In this document: positions 17,120-25,070 of the stretch, in pieces | Numbering within the stretch: position 1 is the first letter of the stretch | Layout: each line of letters starts with the position of its first letter | Made by a program: the position numbers and the translations under genes | Source of the DNA: Pseudomonas laurylsulfativorans | GTDB lineage: Bacteria > Pseudomonadota > Gammaproteobacteria > Pseudomonadales > Pseudomonadaceae | DNA: 64,000 nt | Direction of reading: 5' to 3' | Assembly: GCF_002906155.1 (NCBI RefSeq) | Contig: NZ_MUJK01000003.1 | Coordinates: 248,001-312,000 of the forward strand | Notes under the pieces: generated by a model | Told to the model about the DNA's origin: nothing | What the model saw: the letters and a program-made list of their open reading frames with translations, nothing else | The model's database searches: none

Positions 17120-18086
17120 ACCACCCCGACTTCTTGAAACTTGCCCACAACCCCACGCATCCCACCGTAATAAATCCCAGCACCCCGAAATACCCGTAGT
17201 GCCAAGTCAACTCCGGCATGTTCTGGAAGTTCATCCCGTAAATTCCCGCCACTGCCGTCGGGAAGGCCAGAATCGCCGCCCAGGCTGCAAACTTGCGTTG
17301 CACCACACTCTGGCGTGAGGCCTCCAACAGCACCCCGACCTCAATCGTCTGGCTGGCAATATCCGCCAAGGTCGTCAGGTCTTCCATCTGCCGCGTTACA
17401 TGGATCTGCACATCGCGAAAGTACGGACGCATGTTTTTGTCGATAAACGGGAAACTCAGCTTTTGCAGTTCCTCACCGATTTCCACCATCGGTGCCGCAA
17501 ACCGGCGCAAGCGCAATACATCGCGGCGCAGACTGTGCAGCTTTTGAATATCGCGCTCATTCAGCGCACTGCACATCACGTTGCGTTCCAGTTCATCGAT
17601 CTCGGCGTGGATCGCTTCGCCCATCGGCTGGTAGTTTTCAATCACGAAATCGAGGATGGCATAGAGTACGAAATCTTCCCCATGCTCAAGCAACAGCGGA
17701 CGCGCCTCACAACGCTGGCGGACGTAGGCATAGGACGCCGAATGACCATTGCGTGCGGTAATGATGTAGCCGTTACCGGCAAAAATATGGGTCTCGATGA
17801 ACTTGAGTTTGCCGTCTTCCTTGATTGGCGAATACGTCACGATGAACAGCGCATCACCGAAAGATTCCAGCTTCGGCCGGCTGTGCTTTTCCAGGGCATC
17901 CTCAATAGCCAGTTCGTGCAGGTTGAACTGGCGTTGCAGGTTGTAGAGTTCCTCGGCGTTCGGCTCCTCGAGGCCTATCCAGACAAAGTGCCCGGGCTTT
18001 GCCGCCCAGGCTGCGCCTTCGTCGAGGGTGATATTGGTGACTTTCTTACCGGCGCTATAAACCGCAGCAGCAACAACTCTACCCAT
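17115..18086 (-). CDS. CorA family Mg2+/Co2+ transporter
   Basis: 323 residues with a large N-terminal cytoplasmic domain, a long helix (EIDELERNVMCSALNERDIQKLHSLRRDVLRLRR), then two C-terminal membrane helices. The signature GMN (284-286) follows helix 1 in YGMNFQNMPE and fits CorA-type divalent cation channels. Membrane pentamer expected. It stands alone, its 3' end abutting REP sequence. P. aeruginosa-type corA is the likely orthologue, but another CorA-like gene (cmaX) lies at 50196. Confidence 0.92.
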   Translation of the reverse strand: MGRVVAAAVYSAGKKVTNITLDEGAAWAAKPGHFVWIGLEEPNAEELYNLQRQFNLHELAIEDALEKHSRPKLESFGDALFIVTYSPIKEDGKLKFIETHIFAGNGYIITARNGHSASYAYVRQRCEARPLLLEHGEDFVLYAILDFVIENYQPMGEAIHAEIDELERNVMCSALNERDIQKLHSLRRDVLRLRRFAAPMVEIGEELQKLSFPFIDKNMRPYFRDVQIHVTRQMEDLTTLADIASQTIEVGVLLEASRQSVVQRKFAAWAAILAFPTAVAGIYGMNFQNMPELTWHYGYFGVLGFITVGCVGLWASFKKSGWL

Positions 18087-18221
18087 GATGGTGGTTCACT
18101 TCTTTTGGCAGCTTTTAATTGGCAACAGATGCAATGGCAGTGTTGATCAGCTTAGCCTCGCAAGTGTTTGAGAGTCAGTTAAATCTGCCGAGTTCGCCGG
18201 TAAAGTCTCGCAGGCAAAAGA

Positions 18222-18243
18222 AAACCCGCATCGGGCGGGTTTC
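18222..18243 (-). terminator. intrinsic terminator of plsC-like gene
   Basis: AAACCCGC and GCGGGTTT arms lie just after the acyltransferase stop (minus strand) and read into TTTTCTTTT. Confidence 0.75.
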
Positions 18244-18247
18244 CAGT

Positions 18248-18970
18248 TCAGGCGGCTTGCAGTTGCCGGTCCATCGAGTCGATGCATTCACGCATCTGCT
18301 CGCGGCACTGGGCAATCAGCATGGGCATGTCGTCCAGAGTCAATCCGGCGGTAGGAATCGCCGGCAACGAACGAATCAGAATTTTCCCGCTGCGCCAGCG
18401 GTTCAATCGCATGTGTTTGACGTAACTGCTGACACACACCGGCACGATCGGCACCCCGGCGGCAATGGCCATCTGGAAGGCGCCTTTCTTGAACGGCAGC
18501 AAGTCTTCACCCAGGTTGCGCGTGCCTTCCGGGAAGACCCAGATCGAGGTGTCCTTGTTTTGCAGGGTGTGAGTGGTGGTCAACATCGATTCGCGAGCCT
18601 TGCGCGCATTGCCGCGGTCGATCAGCACATTGCCGGCCAGCCAGAATAACTGCCCGAACAGCGGCACCCACTTCAGGCTTTTTTTGCCGATGCACACGGT
18701 ACGACGGGGCACCACGTTGCCAAACACAAACAGGTCGTAGTTGGACTGGTGATTGGCGATGATCACGCAGCTGTCAGGTTTATCCATCAAGGGACCGACT
18801 TCGGCCTTCACCCGTAAACGCAAAATACACATGGCCGGCCATGCGTACAGGCGTGCGCACAGACGGCTGTTGTCCGGGTTGAATGGCCGGCACAGGCCGA
18901 GAATCACCCCCAGCACACCCGCGACGATAAAGTGCAGACCCATCAATGACATACGGAACAAAAACAGCAT
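18248..18970 (-). CDS. plsC: 1-acyl-sn-glycerol-3-phosphate acyltransferase
   Basis: 240 residues, with a hydrophobic N-terminal anchor and the acyltransferase motifs NH74-Q-S-N-Y-D79 (HX4D) and FPE148-G-T-R151. Middle segments GNVLIDRGN and VPIVPVCVSS fit motifs II and IV. It should acylate lysophosphatidic acid at the inner membrane. Pseudomonads have several paralogues (PlsC, HdtS, PatB-like), so the exact orthologue is uncertain. Confidence 0.88.
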   Translation of the reverse strand: MLFLFRMSLMGLHFIVAGVLGVILGLCRPFNPDNSRLCARLYAWPAMCILRLRVKAEVGPLMDKPDSCVIIANHQSNYDLFVFGNVVPRRTVCIGKKSLKWVPLFGQLFWLAGNVLIDRGNARKARESMLTTTHTLQNKDTSIWVFPEGTRNLGEDLLPFKKGAFQMAIAAGVPIVPVCVSSYVKHMRLNRWRSGKILIRSLPAIPTAGLTLDDMPMLIAQCREQMRECIDSMDRQLQAA

Positions 18971-19136
18971 TTACAGGCCCCACCGGGACAAAAGGTGGCG
19001 CAGTGTACGGATGTGCACTGTTTTCGGCAATTGCCGCCAGGGAAGTGGGAGATAGCCGATGTTTGTGCTGATGTTTCCGACTAATCGGTCAGATGCTGTT
19101 TAGAGCGGTTACAGATGTTTAACACAGAGGTGTATG

Positions 19137-19168
19137 AAAAAGCCCGACACGACGGTCGGACTTTTCGT
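19137..19168 (-). terminator. intrinsic terminator of crotonase gene
   Basis: GTCCGACCGTC/GTGTCGGGC hairpin on the minus strand followed by CTTTTTC, 17 nt after the crotonase stop. Confidence 0.75.
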
Positions 19169-19184
19169 TGCAGCAGATCCGGGC

Positions 19185-19874
19185 TTAGCCCAGATGTTCC
19201 TGGTCCTGGATGATCGCGTTGTCCAGGGCCTCCAGCAGCGCTTTGCGCACTTTCAATTTGGTGTTCTTGTGTGCGGTCATGTTGATCTTCTTCAACTGAC
19301 GAGCTGCCGCCAGCGCTGCGCCTTGCAGTTCCTCGGCCGACACCACGACATCAAGGAAACCGGCAGCTACGGCGCCTTGTGGATTGAACATCTCGCCGTT
19401 GACCACCGAACGCTGCAGCGCCACTTTGTTCAGGCGATCACGTGCGATCTCGATGCCCGCGTGGTGCATGGTCATGCCGATCTGCACTTCGTTAAGGCCA
19501 ATGCTGAACGCGCCGTCTACGCCGATGCGATAGTCGGCCGACAACAGCAGGAACGCACCCTTGGCCACCGCATGTCCCGGACACGCCACAATCACCGGGA
19601 AGGGGTGCGACAGCAGACGACGTGCCAAGGTCGAGCCGGAAGTCACCAGCGCCACCGCTTCTTTAGGGCCAGATGTCATCACCTTCAGGTCATAACCGCC
19701 GGAGAGAATGCCCGGCTGGCCAGTAATGATCACCACTGCACGATCGGCTACGGCCTGATCCAGCGCAGTGTTGAACGCGGCAATCACGTCCGGGGAGATG
19801 GCATTGACCTTGCCATTGCTCAAGGTCAGGGTCGCGATACCGTCTTCGAGATGGTAGGAGATCAACTCACTCAT
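19185..19874 (-). CDS. crotonase/enoyl-CoA hydratase family protein
   Basis: 229 residues of the crotonase fold: MSELISYHLEDGIATLTLSNGKVNAISPDV, then the oxyanion segment ILSGGYDLKVM and the ACPGHAVAKGAFLLLSADYRIG block. The glutamates used by true hydratases (E144/E164 in the rat enzyme) are not obvious, so another crotonase reaction (for example a lyase, isomerase or thioesterase-like role) is possible. It is transcribed away from the tRNA-Ser gene and has its own terminator. Confidence 0.85.
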   Translation of the reverse strand: MSELISYHLEDGIATLTLSNGKVNAISPDVIAAFNTALDQAVADRAVVIITGQPGILSGGYDLKVMTSGPKEAVALVTSGSTLARRLLSHPFPVIVACPGHAVAKGAFLLLSADYRIGVDGAFSIGLNEVQIGMTMHHAGIEIARDRLNKVALQRSVVNGEMFNPQGAVAAGFLDVVVSAEELQGAALAAARQLKKINMTAHKNTKLKVRKALLEALDNAIIQDQEHLG

Positions 19875-20182
19875 GACGCTATTCCTTTCAATAAAGTTGG
19901 GCAGACGTTACCCACCGCCGTAGGCCAGGTAAAGCGCCGTGACTGACCCGCCAGTCACCCTTTGCCCGCCCGCCAGGCGTAACCCGCCACGCCTGCCGCG
20001 CATTGCTCTCTATATAGAAGAGGGCACGAAGCCGGAGATTGGCCGGTTTGCCATGGCCCGGAACGACCGCAAACGCTGAATCGCGTTAACCGCATGAAAA
20101 TTCTGAAAAAAATGTTTGCCATCGGAAAAGCTTTCGACTACATTAGCGCGCCTCGACAGACAGAACATGTTTGAAGAGATAC
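19875..20182. other. intergenic region between crotonase and tRNA-Ser
   Basis: 308 bp. The part near 19935-20000 is GC-rich with several GCCCGCC/GGCGTAACCCGCC direct-repeat-like stretches. The right end carries the tRNA promoter (20116-20144). I see no gene. Confidence 0.5.
20116..20144 (+). promoter_or_regulatory. sigma-70 promoter of tRNA-Ser
   Basis: TTGCCA (20116-20121), 17-bp spacer, TACATT (20139-20144), followed by a GC-rich discriminator AGCGCGCC typical of growth-rate-controlled stable RNA promoters. Confidence 0.75.
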
Positions 20183-20272
20183 GGTGAAGTGTCCGAGTGG
20201 CTTAAGGAGCACGCCTGGAAAGTGTGTATACAGGAAACTGTATCGAGAGTTCGAATCTCTCCTTCACCGCCA
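20183..20272 (+). tRNA. tRNA-Ser (GGA anticodon)
   Basis: 90-nt gene with acceptor arm GGTGAAG/CTTCACC, encoded GCCA end, D-arm GAGTGGCTTAAGGAGC, anticodon loop CTGGAAA (anticodon GGA at 20217-20219), a long variable arm TATACAGGAAACTGTAT typical of tRNA-Ser, and T-arm GAGAGTTCGAATCTCTC. It reads UCC and UCU codons. The terminator follows immediately. Confidence 0.97.
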
Positions 20273-20280
20273 CATTCTGA

Positions 20281-20316
20281 AAAGCCCCGCAGCTCAACGA
20301 GTTGCGGGGCTTTTTA
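20281..20316 (+). terminator. tRNA-Ser intrinsic terminator
   Basis: AAAGCCCCGCA and TTGCGGGGCTTTTT form a strong hairpin with T tract, 8 nt after the tRNA. Confidence 0.9.
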
Positions 20317-20396
20317 TTTTCCGACTGTACCGCTCAGCGCATCCCGCCTTTCGTCACTCCCATCTAATCCCTTCGCCGCCCCGTTTTCTTCGTTTC

Positions 20397-20416
20397 GATC
20401 GCAAATACTTGCGATC
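20397..20416. repeat. inverted repeat GATCGCAA/TTGCGATC
   Basis: 8-bp perfect arms with a 4-nt loop in the 3' region shared by tRNA-Ser and the two-TM gene. The 218 bp from 20317 to 20534 contain no other recognisable feature. Confidence 0.4.
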
Positions 20417-20534
20417 ACTCCGGTTAGTCCTTTCGCGCCTGTAGACATCACGCACTTGGGTCTACTTGATCTTGTGAGACGGTGAATCATGTCACTCAAA
20501 AAAGTGCCTCCAGGCCACGTCCCGTGTGTCTTCA

Positions 20535-21116
20535 TTACGTTAGCTCAAGGCGCTCTAACGCATAGTCCTTACCTGCCAGGGTAAGTTCAAAAGTGGTGGC
20601 GCCGAACGTACCTCGTGTCACTTTCTGCTTCACAAGACCTTTAACCTGGAGTTGCTTCAGGCCGTCTTCAACTTCCAGCTTGCTGAGTGAGACAAGTTTG
20701 CAAATTGAGTCTAGATTTGCAATTTTTCTGAAGTTTGCGTGATAGGCCAAGGCCTCCATCAGCAGCGTTTGGTTATCTGTCAACTGCGGAAACTGAGGGT
20801 TGTTGTTTTTGTAAATTTTTCGCTCTATCTCATGTAACTCGGTGTTAGTTCCGTCAGTGGTGCGGTAGAAGTAAATCGCTACAAACAGAGTGCAGGTTAA
20901 AATCGCGATCATCATCAGCAGCGACCAGTTCGGCATGGGGGTTTCTGACAGAAGCCAGCTCCACGCACGTAGCAGCCAGTCCTTGGTATCTGTCAGTAAC
21001 GTCAGGTCGAAGTAAGTGTCGAGCACTTTTGTGGCAGCCCAAGTAACAAGGAGGCCTCCAGCCAGGCAGGCCATGGCTTTGAAAATGAATGGAGAACGCT
21101 TGCTTTCTACTGCCAT
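20535..21116 (-). CDS. two-TM protein with C-terminal winged-helix-like domain
   Basis: 193 residues from ATG 21116 (the frame extends to 21143). Two hydrophobic helices (about residues 13-33 and 64-84) are followed by a cytoplasmic linker and a C-terminal winged-helix-like domain (LTDNQTLLMEALAYHANFRKIANLDSICKLVSLSKLEVEDGLKQLQVKGLVKQ, given here only to show the helix order in parts). The architecture recalls super-infection exclusion protein B (SieB) families, but I cannot confirm homology. Lower GC than its neighbours and a location next to a tRNA suggest acquisition. Confidence 0.65.
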   Translation of the reverse strand: MAVESKRSPFIFKAMACLAGGLLVTWAATKVLDTYFDLTLLTDTKDWLLRAWSWLLSETPMPNWSLLMMIAILTCTLFVAIYFYRTTDGTNTELHEIERKIYKNNNPQFPQLTDNQTLLMEALAYHANFRKIANLDSICKLVSLSKLEVEDGLKQLQVKGLVKQKVTRGTFGATTFELTLAGKDYALERLELT

Positions 21117-21281
21117 GCTGCTCGTCTCCAGTGCAGGAAACACATCTTATTAGCATAGCAGTGGAAAAGTTGAGCTCTGGCATTGGTGCGGGTAGGGCAA
21201 GCAAGGGGCGTTTCCGGGGAAGCGGTGACCAAGCCGATCCGGCTGTTAGACTGCTCTATCTCCTCGAATGGAATCGACCTC

Positions 21282-22625
21282 ATGCTCCATCCTCGCATCA
21301 GCTTTCGCGGCGCAGCCAGGCTCATCATGGCTGTACCGCTTGTTGCCATGTCCTCACTGGCTCTCGCTTACGCACCCGCAAACTTTCCTGATGCTCAAGC
21401 CAGTGACCCGGCCAGGCTAGGCTGGATGGTCGGCTCTCCACCCCCCGCTGATCGCACCGTGCGTTTTGAAGACGGCAGCTATTTCCAGTTTCCGGCAATG
21501 CGCTGGAGTGTTTCGAACTTTCGGCAGTTGATGCCGACGATCAACGTTTCTCGTGGCCTGGGTGCTCCGGTCCCACTGGAGATAGCGCTGCGCAAAGATA
21601 TCGACGGGATCAGTTTCGTCCCGCTCGGCGCCAAGGCGCCGATGACCTGGGAGCAATCCCTCGCGGCGACCTACACCGATGGCATTGTGGTCTTGCATCG
21701 CGGAAAAGTTGTCTACGAGCGCTACTTCGGCGTGTTGAAACCGGACGGCCAGCATGCCGCGATGTCGGTGACCAAGTCTGTGGTAGGCACGCTGGGCGCC
21801 ATGTTGGTGGCGCAGGGGCATCTCGATGCTGGCAAGCGCGTTGCCGAATATGTACCGGAGCTGACTGATTCTGCGTTTGGAGGCGCCACGGTACGGCAGG
21901 TGCTCGATATGACCACGGGCCTCAAGTACAGCGAGGACTACGCGGACCCGGATGCCGAGGTCTGGGCCCATGCCAGGGCAGGCAGCCCGTTGCCCAAACC
22001 CAAGGATTATGAAGGCCCTCGCAGTTACTACGAGTTTCTGCAGACGGTGCAACCGCAAGGTGAGCACGGTCAAGCGTTTGCCTACAAAACCGTCAACACC
22101 GACGTGTTGGGCTGGGTCATCGCCCGCGCCACCGGTCGCAATGTTGCGCAACTGCTGTCGGAGAAAATCTGGAGCCGATTGGGCGCCGAACAGGACGCTT
22201 ATTTCACCGTGGATTCCATCGGCACGCCATTCGCCGGTGGTGGCCTGAACACGGGGTTGCGGGATCTGGCGCGGTTTGGCGAGATGTTGCGTAACGGCGG
22301 TCGGTTCAGTGGTCAGCAGATCGTACCTGAGGCAGTGATCGACGATATCCGTGGCGGCGCTGATAAACAGGCGTTCGCCAAGGCGGGGTACACCTTGCTC
22401 AAAGGCTGGAGTTACCGCTCGATGTGGTGGGTGACGGACAAGGAGGGCGGGGCGTTTATGGCGCGTGGGGTCCATGGGCAGCGCATCTATGTCGACCCGA
22501 AGGCCGAAATGGTCATCGTCCGCTACGCATCCCATCCGGTGGCCAGCAACTCGGCCAATGATCCCGTCACTTTGCCGGCGTTTGATGCGCTGGCTGAATA
22601 TCTGAACAGGAATAAACAGCAATGA
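21282..22625 (+). CDS. serine hydrolase, class C beta-lactamase family
   Basis: 447 residues with an N-terminal signal peptide (LIMAVPLVAMSSLALA). The active-site S162-V-T-K165 (SxxK) and a probable Tyr at Y268 in FAYKTVNTDVLGW match the penicillin-binding/AmpC-like fold. The sequence STGLKYSEDY-type stretch near 212-220 follows the usual pattern. Likely periplasmic esterase or peptidase; a true beta-lactamase role is not indicated. The following ybjQ-like gene overlaps by 4 nt. Confidence 0.88.
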   Translation: MLHPRISFRGAARLIMAVPLVAMSSLALAYAPANFPDAQASDPARLGWMVGSPPPADRTVRFEDGSYFQFPAMRWSVSNFRQLMPTINVSRGLGAPVPLEIALRKDIDGISFVPLGAKAPMTWEQSLAATYTDGIVVLHRGKVVYERYFGVLKPDGQHAAMSVTKSVVGTLGAMLVAQGHLDAGKRVAEYVPELTDSAFGGATVRQVLDMTTGLKYSEDYADPDAEVWAHARAGSPLPKPKDYEGPRSYYEFLQTVQPQGEHGQAFAYKTVNTDVLGWVIARATGRNVAQLLSEKIWSRLGAEQDAYFTVDSIGTPFAGGGLNTGLRDLARFGEMLRNGGRFSGQQIVPEAVIDDIRGGADKQAFAKAGYTLLKGWSYRSMWWVTDKEGGAFMARGVHGQRIYVDPKAEMVIVRYASHPVASNSANDPVTLPAFDALAEYLNRNKQQ

Positions 22626-22942
22626 TCACAACGACAACCCACTCCATCGAAGGCCGGCAAATTACCGCCTACCTGGACATCGTCAGCGCCGAGTCCGTGC
22701 AGGGGATCAACGTTGTTCGCGACGTGTTTGCAGGGATGCGCGATTTCTTCGGTGGGCGCTCCCAGACACTGGAGCGAGCGTTGAAGGAAGCACGGATTCA
22801 GGCCACCGATGAGATCAAGGAGCGGGCACGGGCGCTTGCAGCGGATGCAGTGATCGGGCTTGATTATGAGATAAGCATGCCAGCCGGCAAAGGCGGGATG
22901 GTCGTGGTGTTTGTGACCGGGACTGCGGTCAAGTTGAGGTGA
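22622..22942 (+). CDS. YbjQ/UPF0145 family protein
   Basis: 106 residues starting MITTTTHSIEGRQITAYLDIVSAESVQGINVVRD, with the conserved GGRSQTLERALKEAR and ALAADAVIGLDYE blocks. The fold forms a beta-barrel pentamer and is sometimes described as heavy-metal-binding. Function unknown. Start codon overlaps the stop of the serine hydrolase (ATGA), so it is translationally coupled. Confidence 0.9.
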   Translation: MITTTTHSIEGRQITAYLDIVSAESVQGINVVRDVFAGMRDFFGGRSQTLERALKEARIQATDEIKERARALAADAVIGLDYEISMPAGKGGMVVVFVTGTAVKLR

Positions 22943-23090
22943 AAGGTGAGAAGCCATTCGTCGGTCCAGGAGAGATCTGAACGACAGGTCCATTAGTGAC
23001 CGGCTAGTCTCAATCGCCTTGGCGATCGATATTCTTTCAGGCAAAGGGCTTGCCGGTGTCGATATCGCTTTTTTGAAAAGGGGTGAAGAG

Positions 23091-23279
23091 ATGGCTGATC
23101 CGTATATCGAGGACGATGGCGCAGAGTTTCCGATCAACAATTCCGTGCGGTGTGGCCAGACCCAGTATGTGGCCAGTTTCGGCGAGGACCAGACCGAGGT
23201 CGACAAGATCAAGACCAGGGCGTGCCGGGTACTGAAGGGCAAATTTTTACCCAAGGTGACAGCACCGGTCAGGAAGTAA
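23091..23279 (+). CDS. small hypothetical protein
   Basis: 62 residues from ATG 23091, preceded by AAAGGGGTGAAGAG. The frame is open back to a non-ATG start at 23019, but the ribosome site favours the inner ATG. Acidic first half (MADPYIEDDGAEFPINN), basic end (KGKFLPKVTAPVRK). I recognise no family. Its terminator follows at once. Confidence 0.5.
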   Translation: MADPYIEDDGAEFPINNSVRCGQTQYVASFGEDQTEVDKIKTRACRVLKGKFLPKVTAPVRK

Positions 23280-23290
23280 GCGAACGTAGT

Positions 23291-23316
23291 AAACCCCGTC
23301 ATTGAACGGGTTTTTT
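23291..23316 (+). terminator. intrinsic terminator
   Basis: AACCCCGT and ACGGGTT arms and six T, directly after the small gene ending at 23279. Confidence 0.75.
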
Positions 23317-23349
23317 CATGTCTGAAAGGGTTTGATGACAAGTTTTTTA

Positions 23350-23450
23350 AGGTGTTGATCTTTCACAAACTTTTCACAATACCCTCGGTAGTCTCGACTC
23401 ATCCGTTAGAAAGCAACACCTGGCCCGTTTCCCCAGCGGGCTTTTTTTTG
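23350..23450 (+). ncRNA. possible small RNA ending in a strong terminator
   Basis: A second intrinsic terminator (GCCCG/CGGGC with eight T, 23423-23449) stands 107-133 nt beyond the previous terminator with no gene between. Upstream is a direct repeat TTTCACAA at 23361-23368 and 23372-23379, one helical turn apart, and a TTGATC that could be a -35. This suggests a short transcript of roughly 60-70 nt, or a transcription attenuator before the glycine-zipper gene. Confidence 0.35.
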
Positions 23451-23569
23451 TCCGCGATAAAACCTTTTCCATAAAAGCTGTCCAACCGTCGCCAATCGCG
23501 AAGTTGTCCGCGCAAAAGCATTCAATCTCGCCCCTTTTTTGTGTACCCCTATTTTTTGAGGTTTTTGTC

Positions 23570-23938
23570 ATGCGTTTAACACTGCCTGCTCTGGTTCTGG
23601 GGCTTCTGGTTGCTCAAGGTGCAATGGCTGGTGATGGCACTGCCGCGCTGGGCGGTGGCCTGGGCGGCGCATTGGGTAACGTGGTCGGCCAGAAAATGGG
23701 CGGCAGCACTGGCGCAGCGATTGGTGCGGGCGTGGCTGGCGCGGCGGGCAGCGCCGTTGCCGCCAAAAAAGGTCATCGCACCAGCGCTGCTATCGGTGGC
23801 GGTGTCGGTGCAGCCGGTGGTTCGGTGATCGGTAACAGCCTTGGTGGCAAGTCCGGTGCCACCATCGGTGCAGGCCTGGGCGGTGCATTGGGCGGCGGCG
23901 TGGGCAGCAACCTGGCCAAAGGTCACAAGCGTCACTGA
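23570..23938 (+). CDS. glycine-zipper domain protein (copy 1)
   Basis: 122 residues with a signal peptide (LVLGLLVAQGAMAG) and a glycine-rich body of repeated GG-x3-G units (GGGLGGALGNVVGQKMGG, GAAIGAGVAGAAG, GGGVGAAGGSVIGNSLGG). Such glycine-zipper proteins insert in or associate with the envelope. The basic end is KGHKRH. A paralogue follows at 24053, with 50%-plus visible identity in the repeats. ATG 23570 gives the signal peptide directly. Confidence 0.85.
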   Translation: MRLTLPALVLGLLVAQGAMAGDGTAALGGGLGGALGNVVGQKMGGSTGAAIGAGVAGAAGSAVAAKKGHRTSAAIGGGVGAAGGSVIGNSLGGKSGATIGAGLGGALGGGVGSNLAKGHKRH

Positions 23939-23956
23939 TCCTGATCCTGATTTGAA

Positions 23957-23985
23957 AAGAGCCCGGCTTGATGCCGGGCTTTTTC
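23957..23985 (+). terminator. terminator of glycine-zipper copy 1
   Basis: AGCCCGGCTTGATGCCGGGCTTTTT hairpin 19 nt after the stop. Confidence 0.9.
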
Positions 23986-24052
23986 GTATCTGAACGTTTT
24001 ACGCCGCAGCGGCTCAAATCTTCCGTACCCATTGAAGAATGTGAGGCGTGCC

Positions 24053-24520
24053 ATGAACCAGGAAACCAACAGCAAAAAAAACGCAAGCCAGAGTGCTCGA
24101 CGCTTAATGTTGCCTGCGATTGTTTTTGGATTGCTGGTCTCTCAGGCGGCGCTGGCGGGCGGTAACGGAGATGCCGCGGTGGGCGGTGGTCTTGGCGGGG
24201 TGCTGGGCAACGTTGTCGGCGGCCAGGTGGGCGGCAGCACGGGTGCCGCGATTGGTGCTGGCGTCGGCGGAGCGGCCGGCGGTGCGATTGCCGCGCCCAA
24301 GCGCAGTCGCACTGAGGCAGCGATAGGCGGTGGTTTGGGCGCGGCGGGTGGTTCGGTGGTCGGCAACAGTCTTGGCGGTTCGACCGGATCGGCCATCGGC
24401 GCAGGTCTTGGCGGTGCGGCGGGCGGCGCGGTCGGCAATAACCTGGGGAGTGACAGCGGCCATTCCCATTCCGGTGGCGGTCATAAACATTCGAAAAAGC
24501 ACCACAATAAGAATCACTAG
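24053..24520 (+). CDS. glycine-zipper domain protein (copy 2)
   Basis: 155 residues from ATG 24053 (GAGG upstream). A longer N-terminus (MNQETNSKKNASQSARR) precedes the signal-like helix LMLPAIVFGLLVSQAALAG. The glycine-zipper body repeats the pattern of copy 1. The C-terminus is histidine-rich (HSHSGGGHKHSKKHHNKNH), which could bind metal. A tandem duplication with divergent tails is the simplest reading. The 60-residue acidic gene begins 16 nt later and is probably co-transcribed. Confidence 0.82.
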   Translation: MNQETNSKKNASQSARRLMLPAIVFGLLVSQAALAGGNGDAAVGGGLGGVLGNVVGGQVGGSTGAAIGAGVGGAAGGAIAAPKRSRTEAAIGGGLGAAGGSVVGNSLGGSTGSAIGAGLGGAAGGAVGNNLGSDSGHSHSGGGHKHSKKHHNKNH

Positions 24521-24536
24521 TTAAGCGAGGCATACC

Positions 24537-24719
24537 ATGACTCCGAAAACCGAAGGCAAGGACGAAAAAGGCCCGGGCGGACTGCCGTTTATCAACGATC
24601 CCGGCAATGAAGACCCGGGGTCGCTGATGGATGATGCGACGGTGCCGCTTAACGATGCTGATGATGCGGGCGATGTGGGCAATATCGAGTTTGAAGATGA
24701 GGAAGAGGACGAAGACTGA
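24537..24719 (+). CDS. small acidic protein (copy 1)
   Basis: 60 residues, strongly acidic, ending FEDEEEDED, with GGLPFINDPGNEDPGS in the middle. Likely intrinsically disordered. ATG 24537 has GCGAGG upstream. Function unknown. It shares DDAGD-type motifs with the next acidic gene. Confidence 0.6.
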   Translation: MTPKTEGKDEKGPGGLPFINDPGNEDPGSLMDDATVPLNDADDAGDVGNIEFEDEEEDED

Positions 24720-24826
24720 TCGAACCGTGTTGCAGCATTGACCGGTTGTCTACTTGATCGAACGCGTCCATCGCCCAGTCCTCGATATTCTGTGGCCTGC
24801 ACTTCAGGTCGCTCGAGAGGTGCGAA

Positions 24827-25042
24827 ATGAACACTGATCCGAAAGTCTTCGACGTGGATGAAACACCGGAGTATCCGCTGCCATCACCTACTGACTCCTT
24901 GAGCCGTGACCAACGACCGCCGGACGATGATGATGCCGGCGTGGAGCAAGTTCCGAGCGACGACAATATTGAGGCAGACCCAGAAGATCGAGACGATGCC
25001 GGCGGCGAAGGCTCGGATGAGCCGGCTATTTCGCCACGATAG
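24827..25042 (+). CDS. small acidic protein (copy 2)
   Basis: 71 residues, acidic and proline-rich (PEYPLPSPTD, RPPDDDDAGVEQ, DRDDAGGEGSDEP), probably disordered. The gene start has GAGGTGCGAA upstream. It converges on the Rhs remnant (stop-to-stop gap 28 bp). A role as an immunity factor for the lost toxin is conceivable but nothing in the sequence shows it. Confidence 0.5.
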   Translation: MNTDPKVFDVDETPEYPLPSPTDSLSRDQRPPDDDDAGVEQVPSDDNIEADPEDRDDAGGEGSDEPAISPR

Positions 25043-25070
25043 TGAGGAGCCGCGAGTCCCGATCACTTCT

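Noticed and set aside
20183..20534. tRNA-Ser as an integration site of a genomic island
   Set aside because: No integrase gene and no second copy of the tRNA 3' end were seen within the window.
20489..20581. 31-codon plus-strand frame after tRNA-Ser
   Set aside because: It overlaps the end of the minus-strand two-TM gene and has no clear composition or family signal.
23603..23828. Alternative-frame proteins across the glycine-zipper genes
   Set aside because: GC-rich repeats keep several frames open; only the frames with signal peptides and regular GG-x3-G repeats are plausible.
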